The notes below the pieces were generated by a model, which saw only the letters and a program-made list of their open reading frames with translations, was not told the origin of the DNA and made no database searches. Position numbers and translations under genes: made by a program. A stretch of DNA of 24,756 nucleotides from Clostridiales bacterium (lineage in GTDB: Bacteria; Bacillota; Clostridia; Peptostreptococcales; T1SED10-28), in assembly GCA_007134725.1 (NCBI GenBank), contig SLKF01000020.1:1-24756 (forward strand), written 5' to 3'. Below are positions 8,030 to 15,920 of the stretch, piece by piece (the first letter of the stretch is position 1; every line of letters begins with the position of its first letter).

Positions 8030-10726
8030 ATGAAAAATGAAAAAAGGGAAAAATCAGAGGAAAAGAATTCGGGAACAAATAAAAATCCGGAACCGAACCG
8101 GGAAACAATAGAGCAAAGCCCTTCCCATAAAGAGGTAAAAGTCCTACTGGCGGTGGTTGCGGGGATATTAATTCTTTTAATCGGAGGAAGTGTTTTTCTT
8201 AACGCACAAGGCAGTGATGGTGACCGGGAGGAGGCCATCGAAGAGGCCCTGTTGAATAACAAAAGTAAAATGTTTCGAGAATACGATCCCATACTGGTTA
8301 ATGCTGTGGAAATTCATGATTACCAAGAGACCCATCAAAGCCGAGGATACAACCATATAGCGGTGGAAATTTCTGTACCGAATCTGCAGGAAGTTTACGA
8401 CTACTACTTTGATCAGATGATTAAGCAGGAAGTCTGGCTGAAAGCGGATCCCCAAAGTAGTATTCAGGAAATTTACCGACAGGCAGTGGAGCAGGCAAAA
8501 AAATCCGTCTATCCCATAGAAGAACAGCTTTTACTAAAGGAGGAGGAAGGACAGTGGCAGGTAAAGAACCCGGAAGTCCTGTATTTGCTCCTGCCTTATA
8601 ATCCCACGGAAGAAATTGCAAAGGATTTCGAAAACGTCTTAGAGGAGATGGAGGCGTCACCGGATTTTTCTGAGTTTGACCGGGACCCCGTGCTTGATGA
8701 CGTGATGACGATCCTATTAGAAGAAGGGTTTTTCAATGAAATTTCCTTCGATTGGCATCGGGATCAGGAGGGAAAAAATTACGGGATTAGAGCGAACTTT
8801 CATGATGTTATGAAGATCCAGGAAATTGGCAGCCTGGACGACTTTCGACACCGTCGGGAAGAGATTGTGGATCGCCAGTCCTTAGTGGAGGTTATTATAG
8901 GGGAAGTAAAGGAAACGATGAAAAATCAGCGGGATCTTAGAACCTTTGAACTTCGGGAATATGATCAGCAGAGTAAGGATAAATGGGGTTATCGCTTGAT
9001 TTCAAGAGGCGGGAATATGCAGTATTTTCAAGCTTTGATGGAGAATATTCACATTTTCCCTCATATGGCTCGGATGAGCTTTTCGCATTTGGAGAATTAC
9101 TATAAAACCGCCCAAGTGACAGCGGAGAATCCTTGGCCTAAATCGTTAATAACCTTCGAACACCAAAATAATCAGGTGGTGGCAAGGAATAATGATGGGG
9201 AGGGGCGAAGAAAACTGATTCTAGAGGGAGAAGAACTTTGGTACCGGATGTATGATCCTATAAGCCTGGAAGTCGTAGAAGAGATCATTATTCATGAGGA
9301 AATTCAGCAGGAGGATGTAGTTAACGATTACCTAAACCCTTACTCCAGAAATAATATTAAAAGACGGGAAGGGTATGATTTGGTGATTTTTGGAGAAAAT
9401 GGGGAGCATATTTACCGGGTGGATTGGGAGTCGGAACGGAGAGTAACAAAGCTTACCCCCGACGATGGGAACTTTCATCAGGAAGAGATCTTTTATCTTG
9501 CTAACAGACCGTATCATATGGGAGAGTTTGGAGATGGAAAAGATCATAAATTAAAGATTATCCAACTTACGGATATGGAGAAAGATCAGGTACTGATCGA
9601 AAAAAGTTATGAACAGTTGAGTGATCATAATGCAACGGTTTGGGGCAACTATTTTGTTAGTGAAGCTCATGATATCCTCGTAGTGTATTATCAAGGGCCC
9701 GAGGAGCTGGTGGAAGAAAAATTATCGGGAAACAGTCTACAGATTTACCGGGGAACCGAGGCCGGGCTGGAAATTGACGATACCCTATCCGAAGCTTTCC
9801 GGAAAGTTGGCGTTGTTAAAAATTTTATGATAATGGATCAACATCGGATATTTCTAGTAAACCACCAAAATGAACAGTGGATTTTGGATCTTGAGAACAA
9901 TTTACTAATTTCTGTAGAACCTGGATTATATGAAAAAGAGGTAGTAGGTGAGGTAACCAGTGGGACAAGGGAAGAGGGTGAAATGAGAGAAGGTCCCGAA
10001 GGGGAGGTTTATGTAGCGCTTGAGGAACAATACTACCGTTTTACCCCGCTTACGGATAATTTATTCTTCGCAGAACTTTTTATCCATTCCAATACCAGCG
10101 ATGATGTTTTTCGCCGGGAAATCTGGAAGGTGGAAGAGAAAGTAACCCGAAAGATGCTTTTTCAAGAAGGAGATGGGGGTTATTCCCTGACCTATTCCCT
10201 GGAGGACCAGGTGTTTATCTCTATGAAAGAAAATCAGGAACTGTGGGTTTTAGAGGCGGATCCGGAGGTCTTAGAAAACCTTTCCGGAGAAAGTAATAAA
10301 ATAACAATCGAAGATCTTTCGGATCATGAAGCCTTCACTCTGCTGGACCGTTACCAAGACGTAAATGAGGGGATGGAACTCGGGTATTTAATGATCTTCG
10401 GGCAACATATATTTTACAGTCCGAATCATAAGTTTTATTCTCCGCTTAACAATAACCATTCCAACCCCTTTCGTTATGATCGGGACACCGGAAACCTCTA
10501 TTATTTTATCCGGGGCAGTGATCCTTATATGAGAGTCGTATTTAGAGAAAGTGATCATCAGCCACTGCTTCCTCTTTGGGATTATCAAGAGGTGAATATT
10601 GATCAGGATTTTAAAACCCTATATTATCGAGACCATGAAGGGGCAAAAAATTATGATCTTGAGGCCTTTCTGGAGAGCTTAAAAACAGTGAGTATAAAGG
10701 ACAGAGAGGACAGAGGGACGGAGTAA
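8030..10726 (+). CDS. Large N-anchored extracytoplasmic protein, unknown function
   Basis: An 898-residue protein. Residues 1-35 are highly charged and cytoplasmic, a single membrane helix (VKVLLAVVAGILILLIGGSVFL) spans about 37-58, and the remaining 840 residues are acidic, aromatic-rich and predicted outside. The second half (about 400-890) has recurring short strands such as RxFLVNHQNEQWILDL and GNLYYF that suggest a beta-propeller-like fold; that is inference. AGAAAGGAG (8015-8023) precedes ATG 8030. No cysteine clusters or catalytic motif were seen. The final residues KDREDRGTE and the stop are encoded by repeat copy C, so the C-terminus has been extended or replaced by the repeat. It follows two envelope genes and may act with them. 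Confidence 0.82.
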   Translation: MKNEKREKSEEKNSGTNKNPEPNRETIEQSPSHKEVKVLLAVVAGILILLIGGSVFLNAQGSDGDREEAIEEALLNNKSKMFREYDPILVNAVEIHDYQETHQSRGYNHIAVEISVPNLQEVYDYYFDQMIKQEVWLKADPQSSIQEIYRQAVEQAKKSVYPIEEQLLLKEEEGQWQVKNPEVLYLLLPYNPTEEIAKDFENVLEEMEASPDFSEFDRDPVLDDVMTILLEEGFFNEISFDWHRDQEGKNYGIRANFHDVMKIQEIGSLDDFRHRREEIVDRQSLVEVIIGEVKETMKNQRDLRTFELREYDQQSKDKWGYRLISRGGNMQYFQALMENIHIFPHMARMSFSHLENYYKTAQVTAENPWPKSLITFEHQNNQVVARNNDGEGRRKLILEGEELWYRMYDPISLEVVEEIIIHEEIQQEDVVNDYLNPYSRNNIKRREGYDLVIFGENGEHIYRVDWESERRVTKLTPDDGNFHQEEIFYLANRPYHMGEFGDGKDHKLKIIQLTDMEKDQVLIEKSYEQLSDHNATVWGNYFVSEAHDILVVYYQGPEELVEEKLSGNSLQIYRGTEAGLEIDDTLSEAFRKVGVVKNFMIMDQHRIFLVNHQNEQWILDLENNLLISVEPGLYEKEVVGEVTSGTREEGEMREGPEGEVYVALEEQYYRFTPLTDNLFFAELFIHSNTSDDVFRREIWKVEEKVTRKMLFQEGDGGYSLTYSLEDQVFISMKENQELWVLEADPEVLENLSGESNKITIEDLSDHEAFTLLDRYQDVNEGMELGYLMIFGQHIFYSPNHKFYSPLNNNHSNPFRYDRDTGNLYYFIRGSDPYMRVVFRESDHQPLLPLWDYQEVNIDQDFKTLYYRDHEGAKNYDLEAFLESLKTVSIKDREDRGTE

Positions 10727-10748
10727 TTGTCCTCCCCACTGTCTTTTT
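10699..10748 (+). terminator. Terminator built on repeat family copy C
   Basis: GACAG (10700-10704) pairs with CTGTC (10739-10743), and AGGACA (10707-10712) with TGTCCT (10728-10733), followed by five T's (10744-10748). The core 10708-10735 is shared with copies A and B. The TAA stop of the 898-residue gene (10724-10726) lies in the loop. Confidence 0.75.
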
Positions 10749-10766
10749 CAAGGGAAACAAAGATGC

Positions 10767-11126
10767 TTGAGGCACCTTTTCGTCAATACCGTTGACGGAG
10801 AACCGAATGTGGTGACGGAAACCTCTATGGCAGCGGCGGAGCGTCTAGGTTTTGATGTAGTTAAACAATCGCAGTTCCCATCCAGCGATCATGTTCCTTT
10901 CCATCAAGCGGGTATACCGGCAGCAATGTATATCTGGTTGGGTGGCGAGGGCACGCCGCAAGATTATACCATAGAGCGTTATTATCACACGCCACAGGAT
11001 ACATTAGAAGAAAATGTCTGTGTGGAGCGCCTAGAACTTTCATTGGAATTAGTAGGTTCAGCGGTGTTTGATTTAGTACGAAAGCCGGTACCGGCACTGG
11101 AAAAAAGCGCAGTGAGAAACCGTTGA
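10767..11126 (+). pseudogene. C-terminal stump of an M28-family metallopeptidase
   Basis: An open frame of 119 codons that matches only the end of M28 (aminopeptidase Y/S-like) zinc exopeptidases. SSDHVPFHQAGIPA and YYHTPQDTLE are the family's last conserved blocks; the histidine of YHTPQDT is the final metal ligand. The parts bearing the earlier ligands (H, D, E-E, D) are absent, as are the signal peptide and any PA domain. The only start is a TTG without a ribosome binding site. The stump begins 19 bases after the T-run of repeat copy C, which suggests the deletion or recombination took place at that repeat. It is not expected to be active. Confidence 0.8.
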
Positions 11127-11359
11127 TTGCCCAATACCATTGGTGCTTTTCCTGTGAAAGGGCTTTTGACCCGAAGAAAGTCTATGGAACTGTAGTGGCA
11201 GAGCCGGGCGATAGAGGGGGTTTTAGTTGTCCCTTGTGTGGAGTGGATGCTATAAAAACCATCGATTGGCAATCCTTTATCTTTGGGGTAGCTGCATCAA
11301 ACAACTATCCTGAGGAGCCGGAGGATGGGAAGTATTATCCTCTTTATCCGGTAGAGTAA
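11123..11359 (+). CDS. Small zinc-ribbon protein
   Basis: A 78-residue protein with CFSC near residue 8 and CPLC near residue 36, two CxxC knuckles that would bind one zinc ion. An acidic, Pro/Tyr-rich tail (YPEEPEDGKYYPLYPVE) follows. TTG 11123 overlaps the stop of the peptidase stump (TTGA) and has only a weak purine stretch upstream, so the start is uncertain; the stop is firm. The function is not recognised. It may have been co-transcribed with the once-intact peptidase. The ribbon motif makes accidental openness unlikely. Confidence 0.6.
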   Translation: MIAQYHWCFSCERAFDPKKVYGTVVAEPGDRGGFSCPLCGVDAIKTIDWQSFIFGVAASNNYPEEPEDGKYYPLYPVE

Positions 11360-11423
11360 AACCCATAGGAAAAGAGCATACCAGTAGCAGTCTTAAATGA
11401 AGATTAAAAGGAAAACAAAAATA

Positions 11424-11472
11424 AGAAATCGCTGAAGGGATTTATTCAAGCTCCCTAGGCGGTTTCTTTTTT
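11424..11472 (+). terminator. Rho-independent terminator
   Basis: AGAAATCGC (11424-11432) pairs with GCGGTTTCT (11459-11467) with one G-U, and an inner GGGA/TCCC stem. The T-run is 11467-11472. It separates the zinc-ribbon gene from the ABC-F gene. Confidence 0.85.
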
Positions 11473-11486
11473 GCGGTTATTATTCT

Positions 11487-11563
11487 CTCCGCCTTAAGTC
11501 GGAGGCAAACTCTGGCCGAAGGGGTAGGGGAAAAGGACCTTCGGACGGTTCTTCAAGGGGACC
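11487..11563 (+). promoter_or_regulatory. Structured leader upstream of the ABC-F gene
   Basis: Three consecutive stem-loops: CTCCG (11487-11491)/CGGAG (11500-11504); CCGAAGG (11516-11522)/CCTTCGG (11538-11544) with a 15-base purine-rich loop; GGTTC (11547-11551)/GGACC (11559-11563). It does not match a riboswitch class I know. Leaders controlling ABC-F ribosome-protection genes are a precedent for attenuation here. Confidence 0.45.
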
Positions 11564-11623
11564 ACTTTCTATATCATGAAAGATATATTGCATAGTTTAG
11601 GTATAAAGAAAGAAGGGATCCAT

Positions 11624-13546
11624 ATGTTCGAATTATCATTAAAGGGAATAAAAAAATACTTGGATGGTCACCTCATCCTTAAAAATATCTCTTTTGACGT
11701 ATATGAAGGGGAGAAGGTGGGTATTGTCGGTGAAAACGGTGGAGGGAAAACCACAATTCTAAAGTTGATCGCAGGGATTGAGCCGATGCACTATTGGCCG
11801 GGATACCCCCAAACCTCCAGCCCCGGCTATGATGAGGGGCTGATTCATTTACCGAAAGAGGCGAGCTGTGCCTATCTTCAGCAAATTCCCGATTATCCCA
11901 AGGGTGTCACGGTTATGGATGTGCTGCGTATGGCTTTTGAGGAAGTAGATCGAATTGAAACCGAAATGCGTCAACTGGAAGAGGAAATGAAAAGACTCGC
12001 AGATGAGGACTTGAAAAGAGCCTTAAAGCGATACAGCTCTTTGATGGAAGCCTTTGATGCCAAGGGCGGCTATGATACCGAAGAAAAGCTAAGCAAGATC
12101 ATTAGCGGCCTTCAATTTGATCAGGATTTTCTACAAAAGGAATTCAATATCTTAAGCGGCGGGGAAAAAACCACCGTGGCTTTAGGAAAGCTTTTGATGG
12201 ACCAACCGGATATTCTGCTGCTGGACGAGCCGACAAATCATCTGGATCTTGAGGCTATTCAATGGCTGGAAGGTTATCTGAAGGGCTATGAGGGCATTGT
12301 GATTGTAGTTTCCCACGATCGATATTTTCTGGATCATGTGGTCACAAAAATCGTAGAGGTAGAGGGTAAGAAAGCCATCACCTATAAAGGGAATTATTCT
12401 TCCTATGCAGAGCAGCGGGCGGAAAATCTCAGGATCCGATACGAACAGTACTGTGAACAGCAAAAAAAGATCGATGCCATGGAAAAACAGGTAAAGGAAC
12501 TCAGAGATTGGGCCATAAGGGCGGACAATAATAAATTTTTTAAACGGGCGGCGAGCATTCAGAATAAGCTTGATAGGATGGAGCGCATGGAAAAACCGGT
12601 ACTGAATAAAAAAACCATGAGATTTGCTATTAAGGGAGATGCAAGAAGCGGAAAGCAGACCCTATTGGCCGAAGGTCTTGGCAAAAACTTTTCGGATAAA
12701 AGGATTTTCAGGGATGCCAATCTGCTGATATCCTATGGTGAAAGAGTGGCCCTGATCGGACCGAACGGCAGCGGGAAAACCACTTTTTTAAAAATGCTAC
12801 TGGGAGAAGAAAAGCCGGATCAAGGAGTGGTAAAAGTAGGAGACGGTGTATCTGCCGCCTATTTGCCACAGCAAATTACCTTTAAAAATGAAGAGCTTAG
12901 GGTGGTCGACTCTTTTCGGGAAGATCTTTTCCTCCCCGAGGGTAAAGCGAGGGAATACCTGGCGAAGTTTATGTTTTATGGGGACAGTGTATTCAACAAG
13001 GTAAAGCATTTGTCCGGGGGAGAAAAAATTCGGCTGAAGCTTGCCCGAATGCTATATGAGGACATTAACCTTATCATCCTGGATGAGCCCACCAACCACC
13101 TGGACATTGCATCAATTGAAAAATTTGAGGAAGTATTAAAAGACTTTGAAGGGACGGTATTCTTTATTTCCCACGACCGATATTTTATCAACCAAATAGC
13201 CGAGCGAGTCATTGCTATTGAGAAGATGACCTTTAAAAGCTATCTTGGAAATTATGAGGAGTACAAAAGGGTAAAGGATCAGGTAAAGCAGGATATCCCT
13301 AAAGAGTCTGAAGTAGGGGTAAAGAAAGTAAAAAGACTGCATCCCGTCGATAAAAGGAAGCAAGAAGAGTCGAAAAAAGCGAAATTAGAAGCCGAGGTTG
13401 ATCGGATTGAACAGGAAATCGCGGAAATTGACGAGGCCATGGCCGGTAGCGCTTTCGATTATCAAGAACTTTCAGAGCTATATGCTAAAAAGGAGACCTT
13501 AAACCAAACATTAGAGAAAACCATGGAACAGTGGGCTGTTTTATAA
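11624..13546 (+). CDS. ABC-F family ATPase (ribosome-associated, not a transporter)
   Basis: A 640-residue protein with two ATPase domains and no membrane segment. Domain 1 has Walker A GENGGGKTT (36-44) and LSGGEK with LLLDEPTNHLD. Domain 2 has GPNGSGKTT and LSGGEK with IILDEPTNHLD. Between them is the helical interdomain linker (about 275-330) typical of ABC-F proteins, which enter the ribosomal E site. The C-terminus (about 560-640) is a charged coiled coil. ATG 11624 follows AAGAAGGGAT and matches family N-termini (MFELSLKGIKKYL); ATG 11576 is in frame but has no ribosome binding site. Whether it confers antibiotic protection or acts in general translation (YdiF/Uup-like) cannot be told. 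A deleted paralogue remnant lies at 13840-13946. Confidence 0.93.
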   Translation: MFELSLKGIKKYLDGHLILKNISFDVYEGEKVGIVGENGGGKTTILKLIAGIEPMHYWPGYPQTSSPGYDEGLIHLPKEASCAYLQQIPDYPKGVTVMDVLRMAFEEVDRIETEMRQLEEEMKRLADEDLKRALKRYSSLMEAFDAKGGYDTEEKLSKIISGLQFDQDFLQKEFNILSGGEKTTVALGKLLMDQPDILLLDEPTNHLDLEAIQWLEGYLKGYEGIVIVVSHDRYFLDHVVTKIVEVEGKKAITYKGNYSSYAEQRAENLRIRYEQYCEQQKKIDAMEKQVKELRDWAIRADNNKFFKRAASIQNKLDRMERMEKPVLNKKTMRFAIKGDARSGKQTLLAEGLGKNFSDKRIFRDANLLISYGERVALIGPNGSGKTTFLKMLLGEEKPDQGVVKVGDGVSAAYLPQQITFKNEELRVVDSFREDLFLPEGKAREYLAKFMFYGDSVFNKVKHLSGGEKIRLKLARMLYEDINLIILDEPTNHLDIASIEKFEEVLKDFEGTVFFISHDRYFINQIAERVIAIEKMTFKSYLGNYEEYKRVKDQVKQDIPKESEVGVKKVKRLHPVDKRKQEESKKAKLEAEVDRIEQEIAEIDEAMAGSAFDYQELSELYAKKETLNQTLEKTMEQWAVL

Positions 13547-13570
13547 TAATGGACAGCTGTATAAATACTA

Positions 13571-13629
13571 GCCAAAGGGACAGGGACCTTTCTGATACTA
13601 ATTATCAGACAGGTCCCTGTCCCTTTGGC
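13571..13629. repeat. REP-like palindrome, 27-bp arms
   Basis: Arms 13571-13597 and 13603-13629 are complementary at 26 of 27 positions around the loop CTAAT. The outer part GCCAAAGGGACAGGGACCT is typical of palindromic repeats seen in clostridial genomes and linked elsewhere to RAYT transposases (established association; none is visible here). It starts 25 bases after the ABC-F stop and may also block transcription from both sides. Confidence 0.85.
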
Positions 13630-13631
13630 AG

Positions 13632-13760
13632 GCATGAATAAAGAAACCCCTTCGATGACACAATCTTCGGCGTGGACCGTTGCTTTGAATCCATAGGGAA
13701 TCCCATCGACAGCTTGTATATGATAACTATTGGTGCACCAATTATCTTTTGGGTAGTTGG
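13632..13760 (-). pseudogene. Unrecognised coding fragment between REP and ABC-F remnant
   Basis: On the minus strand, after a TAG at about 13763, a frame of about 43 codons reads with protein-like composition (NSYHIQAVDGIPYGF, then KATVHAEDCVIEGVSLFM) and runs into the REP palindrome. It has no start codon or ribosome binding site. It may be the end of a decayed gene. I do not recognise the family; it could be chance. Confidence 0.3.
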
Positions 13761-13839
13761 GACTCTAGGGTAGGATGATCCTGAGATGGAAACTTATTCG
13801 CATTGTCTCCCCCATGCTTTTCGTCACTCTTTTCCCGGA

Positions 13840-13946
13840 AAGAAAGAAGGGATCAATATATACGAGTTATCATTAAATGGTGTGAAAAATCATCTGGATT
13901 TGGAGGCCATTCAATGGCTGGAAGGCTATTTAACGGGCTATGAAGG
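13840..13946 (+). pseudogene. Internally deleted ABC-F gene remnant
   Basis: 13840-13882 resembles the start of the ABC-F gene (11606-11650: AAGAAAGAAGGGATC, then GAxTTATCATTAAA), with the ATG lost. 13887-13946 resembles its Walker B region (12237-12297: AATCATCTGGAT, then ATTCAATGGCTGGAAGG). About 590 bases are missing between. It ends abruptly at the 3' end of the BCCT gene. Scattered differences show it came from a diverged paralogue rather than a recent copy. Confidence 0.8.
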
Positions 13947-15575
13947 TTCATCATCTCCCTGTACCACATGTTCTTTGATATCTTCAAACAATTTGTTACG
14001 GATATATTTCTCCCGCCGATCGGAAGCTTGATGAATACCCTTGATTACGGCTATACTTGCGACAATCAGGACAAAGGTAAAGGGAAGTCCTGTAGTGATC
14101 ACTGCGGTTTGCAACACATCCAGAGCCTGTTCTCCGCCGATTAATAAGAGTACAGCAGCTAATATTCCTTCCGCCGCCGCCCAAAATACCCGCTGTTTGT
14201 TAGGGGTATCATCTTTGCCGCTGGCGGTTATTTTTTCAACCACAAGAGAACCGGAGTCGCTGGAGGTAATAAAATAAGACATCACCAGCAGGGTTCCGAG
14301 AATCGAAAGAATAATGACTGCGAGATTGGCAAATACCGGGATATTCAACTGATGGATCAGCTCAAAAAGCGCTACGGGCAAGTTATCCTGAACGGTTTCG
14401 AATAAGGCTCCTCCTGTGCTTTCATTAATTGAAATAGCCGTGCCCCCAAAGACGGAAAGCCAAAGAAAGGATAATAAAGACGGGATGATCAGCACCGCTA
14501 AAATAAGCTCGCGCACCGTACGTCCCCGAGACATTCGGGCTATAAACATGCCTACAAAGGGAGACCAGGAAATCCACCAGGATAAGTAAAAGATGGACCA
14601 GTCTCCTTGCCAGGAATCACCGTTAAAGGACAGCGAAAAGGAGGCTTTAAGAAAATCACTTAAGTAAAGTCCCAGACCGTTAATGAATACCCTAAGAATA
14701 AAAAAGCTTGGACCCAGTAGAAAAACCAGTATCATAAATAATCCTGCCAGGCGAATATTTAATACCGACAAAAATCGAATACCACTATGGATACCTGCTA
14801 AAATCGAGATGATAGCCAGTAAGGTAATAATAAATATCAGTATTACCTGTATGGTAACATTCTCCGGTAATCGGAATAGATAATTAAGTCCGCTATTCAT
14901 TTGCTGCACGCCCAGTCCAAGGGAAGTAGCCAGACCGAACATACATGCAAGCACAGCAAGGATATCGATGATATCCCCGGTTTTACCGAAAATCCGATCT
15001 TTAAAGAAGGGATAGAATACGGATCTGAGGGACAGCGGAAGATTTTTGTTGTAGGCAAAGAATGCCAGGGAGAGACCAAGCAGAGCGTAAATTCCCCAGG
15101 GATGAAACCCCCAATGGAAAAACGTAGCAGCCATGGCACTGGCGATGGCACTATCACTTTCGTAAATAAATGGAGTTATTTGAGAATGGGTTAAGGGCTC
15201 GCCTACGGCCCAAAACATCAGTCCGATGCCCATCCCTGCTGAGATTAACATAGAATACCAGGCGAAGGTACTAAATTCCGCTTTTGCATGCATACCACCA
15301 ATTCGTACATTTCCAAGTTTTGAAAAGGCCAAATATAGACAGACGCCGATAAAGAAGTTGCTGCCAATCAGGAAAAGCCAATCCCAACGACTGATAATCA
15401 TAGTATAAATCCGATCAAAAAGCTGATTGGCGTGATCGAGATTGAACAGGGCATAACCGGCAAAAATAAGAATAAACAAACCTGAAACAATGGAAACCAA
15501 AGGGTTGAGATCCAGACCGAACTTTGTAAAATTCCGGCGATATAACAGTTTTTGCTTTGTTTCCTCATTAGGCAT
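13938..15575 (-). CDS. BCCT-family betaine/choline/carnitine transporter
   Basis: A 545-residue secondary transporter with 12 predicted helices that imports quaternary-amine osmolytes, usually glycine betaine, with Na+ or H+. Diagnostic features are the glycine-rich unwound helix AGMGIGLMFWAVGEPLTH (from residue 113) and the tryptophan-rich helix YLSWWISWSPFVGMFIARMSRG, which holds the aromatic substrate box. Start ATG 15575 has AAGGAGTG 7 bases upstream. The final two codons and the TAG derive from the adjacent ABC-F remnant, so the C-terminal tail (EHVVQGDDEPS) is probably clipped. The core is intact and likely functional. Some BCCT members bring in betaine or choline for fermentation rather than osmoprotection; the substrate is not determined. 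Confidence 0.93.
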   Translation of the reverse strand: MPNEETKQKLLYRRNFTKFGLDLNPLVSIVSGLFILIFAGYALFNLDHANQLFDRIYTMIISRWDWLFLIGSNFFIGVCLYLAFSKLGNVRIGGMHAKAEFSTFAWYSMLISAGMGIGLMFWAVGEPLTHSQITPFIYESDSAIASAMAATFFHWGFHPWGIYALLGLSLAFFAYNKNLPLSLRSVFYPFFKDRIFGKTGDIIDILAVLACMFGLATSLGLGVQQMNSGLNYLFRLPENVTIQVILIFIITLLAIISILAGIHSGIRFLSVLNIRLAGLFMILVFLLGPSFFILRVFINGLGLYLSDFLKASFSLSFNGDSWQGDWSIFYLSWWISWSPFVGMFIARMSRGRTVRELILAVLIIPSLLSFLWLSVFGGTAISINESTGGALFETVQDNLPVALFELIHQLNIPVFANLAVIILSILGTLLVMSYFITSSDSGSLVVEKITASGKDDTPNKQRVFWAAAEGILAAVLLLIGGEQALDVLQTAVITTGLPFTFVLIVASIAVIKGIHQASDRREKYIRNKLFEDIKEHVVQGDDEPS

Positions 15576-15735
15576 AATGTTACACTCCTTTACGATCTTT
15601 TGTATTTAATTTACCCAAGATTTTCAGGCTATAACAGGTAACGATAAGGTTTCAATAGGAAGAATTTCCTTTGATGCGGTAGCGTTATTTCATTGTGGTG
15701 GAGAGTGTTTTATAAATTTTATAAAATCAATTGTA

Positions 15736-15840
15736 ATAAAAAAGGATTTTCGGTCGTACATGTCGAATATAATAATTGGGAATATTCTTACAATTTATTC
15801 ACTGAAGGCAACGACAGGTGAGATGAAAATCCTTTTTTAT
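15736..15840. promoter_or_regulatory. 105-base element with perfect 16-bp closing stem
   Basis: Positions 15736-15751 and 15825-15840 are exact reverse complements (A6-GG-ATTTTC / GAAAATCC-T6). The 73-base interior can add GTCGT (15753-15757)/ACGAC (15811-15815) and GAATAT (15765-15770)/ATATTC (15782-15787). Read on the plus strand it ends like an intrinsic terminator 80 bases before the formate dehydrogenase start. It could be an attenuator, a small RNA or a small inverted-repeat element. The remaining gap between the divergent genes (15576-15920) is AT-rich with no clear promoter. Confidence 0.6.
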
Positions 15841-15882
15841 GGTTAATGATCATAATAGCTGGGTTAATTTTAAAAATGAATA

Positions 15883-15901
15883 TTGTGAAAAACATTCATA
15901 A
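15883..15901 (+). promoter_or_regulatory. Possible redox-regulator site before fdh
   Basis: TTGTGAA (15883-15889) and TTCATAA (15895-15901) form an imperfect inverted repeat with a 5-base centre. It resembles Rex boxes (TTGTxAA-N4-TTxACAA) but with one extra spacer base. It lies just before the ribosome binding site. Weak evidence. Confidence 0.25.
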
Positions 15902-15920
15902 AAAACAAGGAGGGATTTTA

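Noticed and set aside
5214..10798. Shared ATACCGTTGACG at 5214-5225 and about 10787-10798 as a repeat
   Set aside because: Only 12 bases, and the second lies within the peptidase stump's coding sequence; likely coincidence.
10767..11126. Complete small M28 peptidase
   Set aside because: It lacks most metal ligands and any export signal, and begins at a TTG without a ribosome binding site.
11487..11563. c-di-GMP, SAM, TPP or T-box riboswitch
   Set aside because: None of the conserved core sequences of those classes is present.
11576..11623. Upstream ATG at 11576 as the ABC-F start or a regulatory peptide
   Set aside because: It is in frame with the ABC-F gene without a separate stop, has no ribosome binding site, and the 11624 start matches the family N-terminus.
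13786..14031. 81-codon plus-strand gene
   Set aside because: Its first half is the deleted ABC-F remnant, and its second half is antisense to the BCCT gene; there is no ribosome binding site.
15736..15840. Miniature inverted-repeat transposable element
   Set aside because: No target-site duplication is visible at the flanks, and the A6/T6 edges fit a terminator better; kept as an open possibility only.
15883..15901. Definite Rex operator
   Set aside because: The inverted repeat is imperfect and has a 5-base rather than 4-base centre, so it is listed only as a weak candidate.
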